DNA of 64,000 nt from Ampullimonas aquatilis. GTDB taxonomy: Bacteria; Pseudomonadota; Gammaproteobacteria; Burkholderiales; Burkholderiaceae_D. A program made the translations under genes and the position numbers. Positions 1 through 7,677 of the stretch are shown here, one piece after another. Every line of letters starts with the position of its first letter. Position 1 is the stretch's first letter. The stretch spans positions 3,348,001-3,412,000 of the forward strand of contig NZ_CP183834.1 of assembly GCF_049675895.1 (NCBI RefSeq). The letters run 5' to 3'. Under the pieces are notes generated by a model, which was not told the DNA's origin, did not search any database, and was given only the letters and a program-made list of their open reading frames with translations.

Positions 1-162
1 CAGATCAGGCATGATTTCATGGGTAAGCCGGGCCTGCTCGGCCAGTTGTGCAAAGGCAATCTGCACTTTGACACGCAGGGTTTTCAATCGCTGATAGGCA
101 CCGATCGCCCAGAAAATCAGCAATAAAAATATCGCCCACAAAACCCATGCGGCACTAATCAT
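1..162 (-). CDS. LemA-like membrane protein, N-terminal fragment
   Basis: The gene runs off the left edge, leaving 54 N-terminal residues. The start ATG is at 160-162. Residues 4-21 form one hydrophobic helix (AAWVLWAIFLLLIFWAIG), followed by AYQRLKTLRVKV and IAFAQLAEQAR. A single N-terminal anchor followed by Tyr-x-Arg-Leu and an amphipathic helix resembles the start of LemA-family proteins (anchored helical bundles of unclear function). The assignment rests on a short fragment. It lies about 150 bp beyond the dolP stop on the same strand and may have its own promoter in that gap. Confidence 0.5.
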   Translation of the reverse strand, partial: MISAAWVLWAIFLLLIFWAIGAYQRLKTLRVKVQIAFAQLAEQARLTHEIMPDL

Positions 163-315
163 GCAGCTCCCTGTTATTGTTTTAAATTGTCCATGCTGGC
201 GCAAAGACGTCCGGCCTCTTATGAGCGGCATGGTGCCATTTTATGGCGTACAGAGCAAGTGACCAGCACACTGATCACGTGCTTTTTTACAATGATTTAG
301 CGGGCTTAATGAATA

Positions 316-969
316 CTAACGAACCCCTGGCTTGGTGTCCTCGGCAGGCTTCACACGCACAATGTTTTGCAACTCGTCTTCGGTAATGTATTCAAACACC
401 TTGACGACCTTGAGTACACCACCCACAGTACGCGCTTCTTCGGCAGCACGATCACCCTCGCGACGGGTGACGCGACCTTGCAGATAAACGACACCACGCT
501 CGGTGGTGATCTTGTAGGCACTGGCAAAAATGTCTTTGGAGTCAATCAGCGCGGCTTTCACCTTACCGGTAATCACGGTGTCAGAGGTGCGGCTCTTGAT
601 GGAACTGCCATCGGCAATCTCAAGCTCGTTGGTAATGCCATTGACATTTTCAACACTGGCAATCAATTGTTCAATCGTGCTTTTTGCTTCAGGAGAGGGG
701 ACTTCACCCGTCACCAATACCTTGCGGTTATAGCTATTGATGTTGACATGCACCTTGTCACCAAACTGCTGATGAATCCGGTTTTCAGATTTAAGCTCGA
801 TCGCCTTGTCTTCCGTTTGCGCACCTGTGGTACGACGATCGGTTGCGATAATCGTACCGGCAGCCATGCCACCAGCAGCCAGTGGAAAACAGCCAGACAA
901 AGTGCTGCTTGCCAGACTGGCAAGCAAAATCAGACCAGCGGTTTTGACATTGCGTGAACTGGATTTCAT
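316..969 (-). CDS. dolP: DolP-like dual-BON-domain lipoprotein
   Basis: This 217-residue protein has a lipoprotein signal ending in the lipobox LSGC near residue 27, so it should be lipid-anchored in the envelope. Two BON domains follow, at about residues 55-120 and 130-200, with the typical VLVTGEV and GVVYLQGRV strands. Two BON domains on a lipoprotein is the layout of E. coli DolP (YraP), an outer-membrane integrity protein found at the division site. The order yraN, diaA, dolP matches E. coli and supports orthology. It is the last gene of that group, 146 bp after diaA. The C-terminal tail is charged and probably flexible. Confidence 0.85.
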   Translation of the reverse strand: MKSSSRNVKTAGLILLASLASSTLSGCFPLAAGGMAAGTIIATDRRTTGAQTEDKAIELKSENRIHQQFGDKVHVNINSYNRKVLVTGEVPSPEAKSTIEQLIASVENVNGITNELEIADGSSIKSRTSDTVITGKVKAALIDSKDIFASAYKITTERGVVYLQGRVTRREGDRAAEEARTVGGVLKVVKVFEYITEDELQNIVRVKPAEDTKPGVR

Positions 970-1115
970 GATGGGATTCTCCTGTTATTTCAATTAAATT
1001 TTGAACTGATTGGCTGCATGCCATCAGTGACACCACTTGTTAAAAAGCTCGACTAGATTCGCAAACTGCGATATTTAATTCTTCAATAAACGACTTTCAT
1101 CAAACCACAAACCAT

Positions 1116-1661
1116 TTATTCGTCTTCTTCACCAAACAAAGACACATCCATACCATCCGCCAGACAATGCAACACCAGCAGATGCATTTCAGTCACCCGG
1201 GCAAAGTGTGTGGTTGGCACCGCAATCCCGATCTGCTCGTCCAGCACATCCAGCAAGGCACTGTCGGCTGAGGTGGTCAAAGCCACCACGGCCATCTCAC
1301 GTTCCCGTGCAATGGCGATGGCTTCGAGGACATTGCTGTCAGCCAGCACCGGCGAAATCACCAGCAAGACATCGCCCGTCTGCCCCAACACCTCAACCTG
1401 ACGCGCATAAGGCTGGCGCGATGATAACGCGATTGCCGCCAGACCCGGCCGATCACGCTGATATTGTCCCACCAGCAAATCGGCAAAATGTGCCGCAAAA
1501 GGTTGCGCCCAACCACACGCGCAGGCGAGTACCTTGCCACCATTAGTCAGCGCAGTAAATAAAAGTTCAATCGCCTCGGCAATTGGCTCCGATAACTCCT
1601 CGGCCGCTTTTTCCTGCAGACGAGCGCTATGCAAAAACTGTTCGGTAATCCGTTCTATCAT
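1116..1661 (-). CDS. diaA: DiaA-like SIS-domain protein with degenerate substrate motifs
   Basis: This is a sugar-isomerase (SIS) fold protein of 181 residues from the ATG at 1661; an in-frame TTG lies two codons earlier. Position between yraN and dolP, the GGKVLAC start, HFADLLV, GDVLLVIS and the C-terminal EMHLLVLHCL all fit DiaA, which binds DnaA and promotes its assembly at the replication origin in E. coli. The glycine/serine substrate loop, usually like GNGxSA, reads ACGWAQ here, and the usual STSGNS-like loop reads SPVLADS. About a dozen residues between these motifs are also missing. It therefore probably does not bind a sugar phosphate in the usual way. A structural or DnaA-binding role is inference from synteny. 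Confidence 0.75.
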   Translation of the reverse strand: MIERITEQFLHSARLQEKAAEELSEPIAEAIELLFTALTNGGKVLACACGWAQPFAAHFADLLVGQYQRDRPGLAAIALSSRQPYARQVEVLGQTGDVLLVISPVLADSNVLEAIAIAREREMAVVALTTSADSALLDVLDEQIGIAVPTTHFARVTEMHLLVLHCLADGMDVSLFGEEDE

Positions 1662-1742
1662 GGGCAACTTTGTTGATTAGCTGACTTCATTCAATAACAA
1701 GCAATCCTGCATCGATTAATAAAATCTGATTGCACACGATCT

Positions 1743-2123
1743 TCATGACAACTCAAAGGCATTGCGCTGCCAGTCCGGTTGCGCCACATCATCCTGCCAG
1801 GCAAGCACATCAAAACGGCAGGCAGGCTCGGCACCAGCCTGCTGCAAGTACCATTGTGCCGCACGAATCAGCTTTTGCTGTTTGTGCCAGGTCACACTGG
1901 CCGCGGCACCACCAAAACGATCATTCTTGCGTCGCCGCACCTCTACAAAAACCAGCGTGGCATCATCTTGCATGATCAGATCGATCTCGCCAGCCTTGCA
2001 GCGCCAATTGCGTTCCAGCAGACGCAACCCCTGCTGCTGCAGATACACCAGCGCCGCATCCTCGCCTTGATCGCCGCGTAATTTTTGCAGGGTGCGTGCT
2101 GCCTTTTGCAATATCGGCTTCAT
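1743..2123 (-). CDS. yraN: YraN (UPF0102) endonuclease-like protein
   Basis: This 126-residue protein has the UPF0102 signature GEIDLIM, about 10 residues, then FVEVRRRK. The Asp and Glu with the basic residues match the catalytic core of the restriction-endonuclease-like fold. The biochemical role of the family is not settled. The N-terminal GEDAALVYLQQQGLRLLERNWRC is also typical. It is divergent from rsmI with 74 bp between the two starts, the arrangement seen in many proteobacteria, and lies 81 bp upstream of diaA. Length is normal for the family. Confidence 0.88.
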   Translation of the reverse strand: MKPILQKAARTLQKLRGDQGEDAALVYLQQQGLRLLERNWRCKAGEIDLIMQDDATLVFVEVRRRKNDRFGGAAASVTWHKQQKLIRAAQWYLQQAGAEPACRFDVLAWQDDVAQPDWQRNAFELS

Positions 2124-2197
2124 GCCAGTGCGCCATCAAAGCTGTGCGGATCTGAAATCATTGTCATAATCCGATTTTAGCCTGTTGAAACCCGATC

Positions 2198-3103
2198 ATG
2201 ACCACTAGCCCATTTTCTGCCACCCTCATTGACCTGTTGGGCGAACTGCAAAAACAGTCCATGCCCGCAGCCCTCTACGTGGTGGCCACGCCGATTGGCA
2301 ATGTGGCCGACATCACGCTGCGCGCACTTTATATATTGCACGAGGCTGATCTGATCGCCTGCGAAGACACTCGCAACAGCAACCATTTGCTGCAGCGCTA
2401 TGGCATTGCCAAACCATTGCTGGCCGTGCATCAACACAATGAACAGGAAGCGGCGCAAGGCATCATCGACAAAATTGCGGCAGGACAGCGCGTGGCCTAT
2501 ATTTCCGATGCTGGCACACCCGGCATTTCAGACCCTGGAGCGCGTCTGGTAGAAGCCGTGCGCGCCGCACATTTACCTATCATGCCTCTACCGGGTGCCA
2601 GTGCCGTCATCACCGCGCTGTCAGTGGCCGGTCAACTGGCCGACACCTTTAGCTTTATTGGCTTTTTACCAAGCAAAAGCAAGCAGCGCCAACACACGCT
2701 CAAACAATGGCAAACCAGCCCCGGCACGCTGGCCCTGTATGAAGCACCACACCGCATTCATGAACTGCTGGCCGACATTGCCACAGTGCTGGGCACCGAA
2801 CGCCGCATCGTGATTGCGCGCGAACTGAGCAAGCTCTTTGAAACTTTTTACTGCGGCAATGTGGCTACCGTACAAGCGCAACTCAAAGCAGATCCCCACG
2901 CTGAAAAGGGCGAGCTGGTCGTGTTGATCGGTGCAGCGCTCAATGAAGCAGAAGATCAAACCGCCGCGCGCCTGCTCCTGCAAAAACTGATTGCACCACT
3001 CGGTGTCAAAGCAGCCAGCAAGCTGGTGGCCGAGCTGACTGGCCTGCCCAAAAACCAGTTGTATGAGTGGGGCCTGGCGATGCAAAAAAACCATGATGAG
3101 TAA
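2198..3103 (+). CDS. rsmI: 16S rRNA (cytidine1402-2'-O)-methyltransferase RsmI
   Basis: RsmI methylates the ribose of C1402 in the ribosomal decoding centre using S-adenosylmethionine. The 301-residue protein carries the family motifs in order: LYVVATPIGNVADITLRAL near residue 26, CEDTRNSNHLL, SDAGTPGISDPG, PLPGASAVITAL, FIGFLP and LYEAPHRI. Family members usually begin close to the first motif, so an internal ATG 21 codons in (2261) is a possible alternative start. Neither candidate has a strong Shine-Dalgarno. It is divergent from yraN and convergent with rlpA. Confidence 0.95.
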   Translation: MTTSPFSATLIDLLGELQKQSMPAALYVVATPIGNVADITLRALYILHEADLIACEDTRNSNHLLQRYGIAKPLLAVHQHNEQEAAQGIIDKIAAGQRVAYISDAGTPGISDPGARLVEAVRAAHLPIMPLPGASAVITALSVAGQLADTFSFIGFLPSKSKQRQHTLKQWQTSPGTLALYEAPHRIHELLADIATVLGTERRIVIARELSKLFETFYCGNVATVQAQLKADPHAEKGELVVLIGAALNEAEDQTAARLLLQKLIAPLGVKAASKLVAELTGLPKNQLYEWGLAMQKNHDE

Positions 3104-3200
3104 CGATTCATACTGCTCAAACAACCCTCCTCCAGCGCCATGAACTGACTTGAATGCCAGACTCAAAGCTGACACCCATAGCATGAACGCATAGCCCGGC

Positions 3201-4691
3201 CTATTTGCGCTCCACCACCAATGGTTTGAAGTTGAAGGTACGTGCCACCCGCAGGGCCGCTTCGTTTGCCAGATTGCGATCGGTAAATGGCCCCAGCACC
3301 AGCTTGTGCAAAAAGCCACCGAGATGCCATTCACTCACCACTTCCAGCGGCTTGTCGTGCGCCAGCTCCATCGCTATTTTGTTTTTCAGATCTTCGGCAT
3401 TATTGCGAATTGAAAACACACCAAGCTGCAACCACACACCTTTACGATTGGCATATTCGGGAATCGTCATGGACGCTTCATCAGCCCCCGGCTGTTTATC
3501 TGCATTGGCCAAGACGTTGGAACTATTTGGATTGACACTAGTAGCACTAGTAGCTGCGGTACCGGCAGCACCCACAATACCAGCAACCGCAGTACCATTG
3601 CCTGTCGAACCACTTGTCGTGGTCAAGCCAGGTGACTGAATCGTTTCAACCATCAGATTGCTACGCTGCCCGGCTTCGGGTAATGCTTGTGGCGCATGGT
3701 TGTTGGCAACCACCACACCAGCGGGTTCTGGCAAAGGCGTCACGCTCACACCTTGGGCCTTGCTGGCAGTCATAGCGCTACTGGTCGCCACAGTGGCCGT
3801 GGTTGTAGTAGCGGCATTGTTGGCCGAACTCGCCACCACAGCAGCACTGCCAGTGCTCAACTCAACCACTTCGGGCAATGTACGACCACTACTTGCGCGC
3901 GGATGCTCAATCACTTGCACCTTCGCCTCTTCGGGCTTGCCGGGCTTGGCCAGAATCGGCGCTGTTGCCAACTGGCTGCGTACATAGGGATTACTGCGTG
4001 CCACATCATCCGTGGCCACACTGTCGGCACCTTTCAGATCACCCTTGATTTCACCCTTGGCAGCCAACTCGCGGATTTCCATCGGCAAGATACGCTCAAT
4101 TTCAACCTGGGCACTCCCTGAACCTGCATAACCCAGCTTATTGGCCGCTGCATAGGAAAGATCAATGATGCGATTGGGATGAAACGGGCCGCGATCATTC
4201 ACACGCACGATCACCTGCTTGCCATTGGCCTGATTGGTCACTCGCACATAACTGGGCAAAGGCAAGGTCTTATGCGCTGCCGTCATTTCATACATATTGT
4301 AGGTTTCGCCGCTGGAGGTTTTTTGGCCATGAAACTGTTTGCCATACCAGGAAGCACCACCTTTTTGGCGAAACGGTTTTTCTTCGACCTCAGGCACATA
4401 TTCCTGACCAAACACCTGATAAGGGCGATTGGCGTATTTGGCGAGCGGCTCGATTTTAGGCACCGCATCCGGAATGTTGTCCAGATTGGGCGGAATAGTG
4501 TCGCCCGGTCCATCATTTTGATAATAGCCGCCGGGCTTGCCCGATTTGCCAAACACCGGTACATCGGACCGCGAGGGTGCACTGCTGCGAGAGGGATTAC
4601 TGGGGCTGCTGACGGTACTACAAGCAGACAGAATTGCCATGCTCAGGACTAACAGACTGAATAAGACGGGCCGAATTTTTGGAATTGTCAT
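3201..4691 (-). CDS. rlpA: RlpA septal-ring lytic transglycosylase with SPOR domain
   Basis: This is a lipoprotein of 496 residues from the ATG at 4691; a start six codons upstream is possible. The signal ends at the lipobox LSAC. A double-psi beta-barrel domain follows at about residues 110-205, with ASWYGKQFHGQKTSSGE, MTAAHKTLP and VRVNDRGPFHPNRIIDLS; RlpA uses this domain to cleave peptidoglycan strands lacking stem peptides. A long Ala/Thr/Ser/Val linker (about 225-410) leads to a C-terminal SPOR domain (about 415-495), which binds denuded septal glycan. The linker is longer than in E. coli and low in complexity. A copy of the 71-bp repeat lies in the upstream region. Confidence 0.92.
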   Translation of the reverse strand: MTIPKIRPVLFSLLVLSMAILSACSTVSSPSNPSRSSAPSRSDVPVFGKSGKPGGYYQNDGPGDTIPPNLDNIPDAVPKIEPLAKYANRPYQVFGQEYVPEVEEKPFRQKGGASWYGKQFHGQKTSSGETYNMYEMTAAHKTLPLPSYVRVTNQANGKQVIVRVNDRGPFHPNRIIDLSYAAANKLGYAGSGSAQVEIERILPMEIRELAAKGEIKGDLKGADSVATDDVARSNPYVRSQLATAPILAKPGKPEEAKVQVIEHPRASSGRTLPEVVELSTGSAAVVASSANNAATTTTATVATSSAMTASKAQGVSVTPLPEPAGVVVANNHAPQALPEAGQRSNLMVETIQSPGLTTTSGSTGNGTAVAGIVGAAGTAATSATSVNPNSSNVLANADKQPGADEASMTIPEYANRKGVWLQLGVFSIRNNAEDLKNKIAMELAHDKPLEVVSEWHLGGFLHKLVLGPFTDRNLANEAALRVARTFNFKPLVVERK

Positions 4692-4757
4692 CAAAACATC
4701 ATTCCTCACTGTTCAACGGGTGCCAAGTTTATCACGTCCCAAACATTCAAAAAATAT

Positions 4758-4829
4758 TATACCCCCACCTGTATATATCATTTTACCTATTCTTAAGTGC
4801 ATTAAATATAGGTGGTTTAAACATACTCC
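4758..4829 (+). repeat. 71-bp intergenic repeat, copy 1
   Basis: This 72-bp member starts TATACC and ends CATACTCC. It is the most diverged of the eight: the central block reads TATTCTTAAGTGC instead of CAATAAATACGCAC. It lies between the divergent starts of rlpA and the TonB receptor, one of two copies with no same-strand gene just upstream. Confidence 0.55.
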
Positions 4830-5011
4830 AATCTTGTATCTGGAGCAAAGCAATAGCACTTAAATAGCCGTGTTTTTATCCACTTATACATCGCTTTGAA
4901 AATACAACTGACAGACTAAATTGTCTTCCATTGACTTTAATGGCATTGAATGTGGTCAAGATTTATCTGAATGAGTCGCTAACCACGTTAAGCCAATTGC
5001 CTGGAAAAAAA

Positions 5012-7039
5012 ATGAGACGCCGCTTTCATCCCACCCTCCTTCATCTTGCACTGCTGACTGTGACACCAACCACGTTGGCACAGACGCAATCTCTGACCGA
5101 ACTATCCTTGCAAGAGCTGATGAGTCTGGAAGTGACCTCGGCAGCAAAAAAATCGCAAAAGCTGTCTGAAACAGCCGCTGCGGTTTACGTGCTCTCCAAT
5201 GAAGAGATTCGCCGATCGGGGGCCACCAATATTCCGGAAGCGCTGCGCGCAGTACCAGGCGTGCAAGTCGCGCAGATTGGTTCGAGTCGTTGGTCCATCA
5301 CGACACGCGGTTCAGCCGGACAGTTTTCCAACAAGCTTTTGGTGCTGATGGATGGCCGCAGTGTCTACACACCGTTATACGCCGGCGTGTGGTGGGACAC
5401 CCAAGACATCATCCTGGATGATATTGAACGCATCGAAATTATTCGTGGCGCTGGTTCCGCCTTGTGGGGGGCCAATGCGGTTAACGGCATCATCAACATC
5501 ATCACCAAAAAATCACAGCATACTCAGGGTGGCCTGACCAGTGTTCGTTATGGTGACGAACAAAAAGCCGGTGCCCAGCTACGTTATGGCGACACCACCG
5601 AGGGTGGCACCTCGTGGCGTGCTTATGGCAAATCGTCCAACACCCAGGCAACCCTTGATCCCAATGGTAAGCGCAGCAATGATATGTGGATCAGCCATCG
5701 CGTTGGCATTCGCACTGACAACGAGCGTGACAGTGAATCACAATGGATGTTCAGTGCCGATGCCTATAGCAGCAACACCAAAGGCCAGGATGCCAGTCAA
5801 CTCCCCTTCATGATTGGTTTTGGCAATAATTTTTCTCAACTGCTGGAAGGCGGCCATGTACTCGGGCGCTGGCATAGCGTCAATGAAAAAGGTGAAGAAA
5901 CCACCATCCAAAGTTATCTGGAACATTCTCATCTGCAATATCTGGGCACTTACGAATCACGGACCATTTTTGATATTGATTATCAAAATCGTCTCAAACC
6001 ACTGAGCAGCACCGAATTGACCTGGGGTCTGGCTTACCGGCAAAGCGAGGATGAGCTGGGAGACACGCCGGTTGTGATGTTTATTGAACCGAAAAAAACC
6101 ATTCGACTGGGTAGCCTGTTTGCACAAACCGAAACAGAACTATTACCCAACAGACTCAAAATGACCTTGGGCGGCAAGCTTGAGCATCATTCAACGGCGG
6201 GCACCCACTTTCAGCCAACTGCGCGTTTTGTCCTCACCCCCAACCAGAATCATACCTTCTGGGGCGCTGTCTCACGTTCTGTGAGAACCCCTTCGCGCTA
6301 CGAGAATACCGTGCGCGCGCACTTGCTCGATATTCCTGCATTGACCTACGGCCCACAGCAACCGTTACCGGTATCGTTGTATCTGAATGGCGCTGTGTCT
6401 TATTCCAGTGAAGTGGTGGATAGTCTGGACCTGGGCTGGCGTGCCAGAACTTCCGCCAAGACCTCGATTGATCTGGCGCTCTACACCACCAAATATAAAG
6501 AACTCAACTCGATTAACTCCGGCACACCACAACTTGCCTTTGGCCCTAATGGCCCTTACTTGCAGCAGGATGCCTATTTCGGTAATCAAAACAGTGCTCG
6601 TGTATCGGGTATTGAACTGGCGCATCACTGGCTGGTCACTGATCATTTTCGCCTGCAGACATCAGCCAACCGGATATGGGTCGATGCTGACAAGAACAAC
6701 TCAGGCAGTGGCCTGGCCTTTACCGGTAGTTCGATTGCCTTTGATCCCAAATATCAACTCTTCATTCGTGCTGCTGTTGATCTGAATGAGCGTACCCAAC
6801 TGGACATCAATGTTCGTCACATTGCCAAATTACTGGATAAATCGGTCGGTAGTTACAGCGAACTTGGCATGCGATTGGCTTGGCAGCAAAACCGCAAGGT
6901 CGAATGGTCTCTGGTAGGCCAGAACCTCCTGCACAGCAGTCACGGCGAGTTTGTTCCTGATCTGCAAAATGGTCCGGGAAAGGGTCGCCCCAACCTGATT
7001 CCGCGTGGCATTTATGGCCAGGTCAAGTTCAAGTTTTAA
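5012..7039 (+). CDS. TonB-dependent outer-membrane receptor
   Basis: This is a 22-stranded receptor for energised uptake or sensing of an unknown ligand. The chosen ATG at 5012 gives a clean signal peptide (MRRRF then LLHLALLTVTPTTLAQ), although the frame is open further upstream. The plug domain follows (about residues 50-170): ETAAAVYVLSNEEIRRSG, IPEALRAVPGV, LVLMDGRSVY, IERIEIIRGAGSALWGANAVNGIINIITK. The rest is a beta-barrel ending in VKFKF with a terminal Phe. No extra N-terminal signalling domain is present. I see no Fur box or B12 riboswitch upstream, so iron or cobalamin is not indicated. It heads the operon with the YfiR-like gene 38 bp downstream, which suggests a sensory role. Confidence 0.9.
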   Translation: MRRRFHPTLLHLALLTVTPTTLAQTQSLTELSLQELMSLEVTSAAKKSQKLSETAAAVYVLSNEEIRRSGATNIPEALRAVPGVQVAQIGSSRWSITTRGSAGQFSNKLLVLMDGRSVYTPLYAGVWWDTQDIILDDIERIEIIRGAGSALWGANAVNGIINIITKKSQHTQGGLTSVRYGDEQKAGAQLRYGDTTEGGTSWRAYGKSSNTQATLDPNGKRSNDMWISHRVGIRTDNERDSESQWMFSADAYSSNTKGQDASQLPFMIGFGNNFSQLLEGGHVLGRWHSVNEKGEETTIQSYLEHSHLQYLGTYESRTIFDIDYQNRLKPLSSTELTWGLAYRQSEDELGDTPVVMFIEPKKTIRLGSLFAQTETELLPNRLKMTLGGKLEHHSTAGTHFQPTARFVLTPNQNHTFWGAVSRSVRTPSRYENTVRAHLLDIPALTYGPQQPLPVSLYLNGAVSYSSEVVDSLDLGWRARTSAKTSIDLALYTTKYKELNSINSGTPQLAFGPNGPYLQQDAYFGNQNSARVSGIELAHHWLVTDHFRLQTSANRIWVDADKNNSGSGLAFTGSSIAFDPKYQLFIRAAVDLNERTQLDINVRHIAKLLDKSVGSYSELGMRLAWQQNRKVEWSLVGQNLLHSSHGEFVPDLQNGPGKGRPNLIPRGIYGQVKFKF

Positions 7040-7077
7040 ATACTTGAGTCGCTCACCCACTCATACTCATTGACTTC

Positions 7078-7668
7078 ATGACGTCGTTCAATCGCCTAGC
7101 CAGAAGGTGCCACTCGCACCGGAATCTGCTCCTGGTCTGGAGCAAATGGTGGCTGCTCGGGTGCATCCTTGCCATGACTTCGCCTGCACATGCAGAAGCC
7201 GCCTCCGAGGCCGCGATCAAAACCGCCTATCTCTACAACTTTGCCAAATTTACCGAATGGCCCAGCGCGGCCTTTATCAATAGCACAGCACCGCTCAATC
7301 TCTGCATAATCGGCCGTAGCGAGCTGAGTGGCCAGGTCAGCAGCCTGGAAGGCAAATCGGCCCAAGGGCATGATATTTCGATCAAACGGATTAACAGCTT
7401 AAACGAGGGTAATGAATGCCATATCTTGCTGGTGGCCAATATTGAGCGCCGTCAGCTTGGTGATTTAACCCATAGCTTGTCGAAAACGCCAATCCTGACT
7501 GTATCCGATCTTGAAGGCTTTGCCTCTATGGGTGGCATGCTAGGTCTGATCACCGTCGATGAACGAGTGCAATTTGAAGCCAATCCTGACGCAGCTCGCA
7601 AAGCGGGACTCAAGATTTCATCGCAACTCCTGAGCCTGGCCAGGATTGCCAAAGAAACATCAAGATAA
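7078..7668 (+). CDS. YfiR-family periplasmic protein
   Basis: This 196-residue protein has a basic N-terminus, a hydrophobic stretch (WWLLGCILAMTSPAHA) and a signal cleavage near residue 40. The mature part starts AASEAAIKTAYLYNFAKFTEWP, the hallmark of the YfiR/HmsC family (DUF4154). GRSELSG, SKTPILTVSDLEGFA and NPDAARKAGLKISSQLLSLA are also family-typical. In Pseudomonas, YfiR is a periplasmic repressor that holds the diguanylate cyclase YfiN inactive. Here the next gene, 9 bp downstream, encodes a histidine kinase with a YfiN-like periplasmic sensor, so control of that kinase is the natural inference. Two Cys residues (in LCIIG and ECHIL) could form the family's disulfide. Confidence 0.88.
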   Translation: MTSFNRLARRCHSHRNLLLVWSKWWLLGCILAMTSPAHAEAASEAAIKTAYLYNFAKFTEWPSAAFINSTAPLNLCIIGRSELSGQVSSLEGKSAQGHDISIKRINSLNEGNECHILLVANIERRQLGDLTHSLSKTPILTVSDLEGFASMGGMLGLITVDERVQFEANPDAARKAGLKISSQLLSLARIAKETSR

Positions 7669-7677
7669 ATCGCCATC

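Noticed and set aside
2124..2197. RNase P RNA gene (rnpB), which lies near rsmI in some proteobacteria.
   Set aside because: The gap is only 74 bp, too short for rnpB, and no matching structure was seen.
4692..5011. Looked for a Fur box or cobalamin riboswitch before the TonB receptor.
   Set aside because: No GATAATGATAATCATTATC-like stretch and no B12-box-like motif were found.
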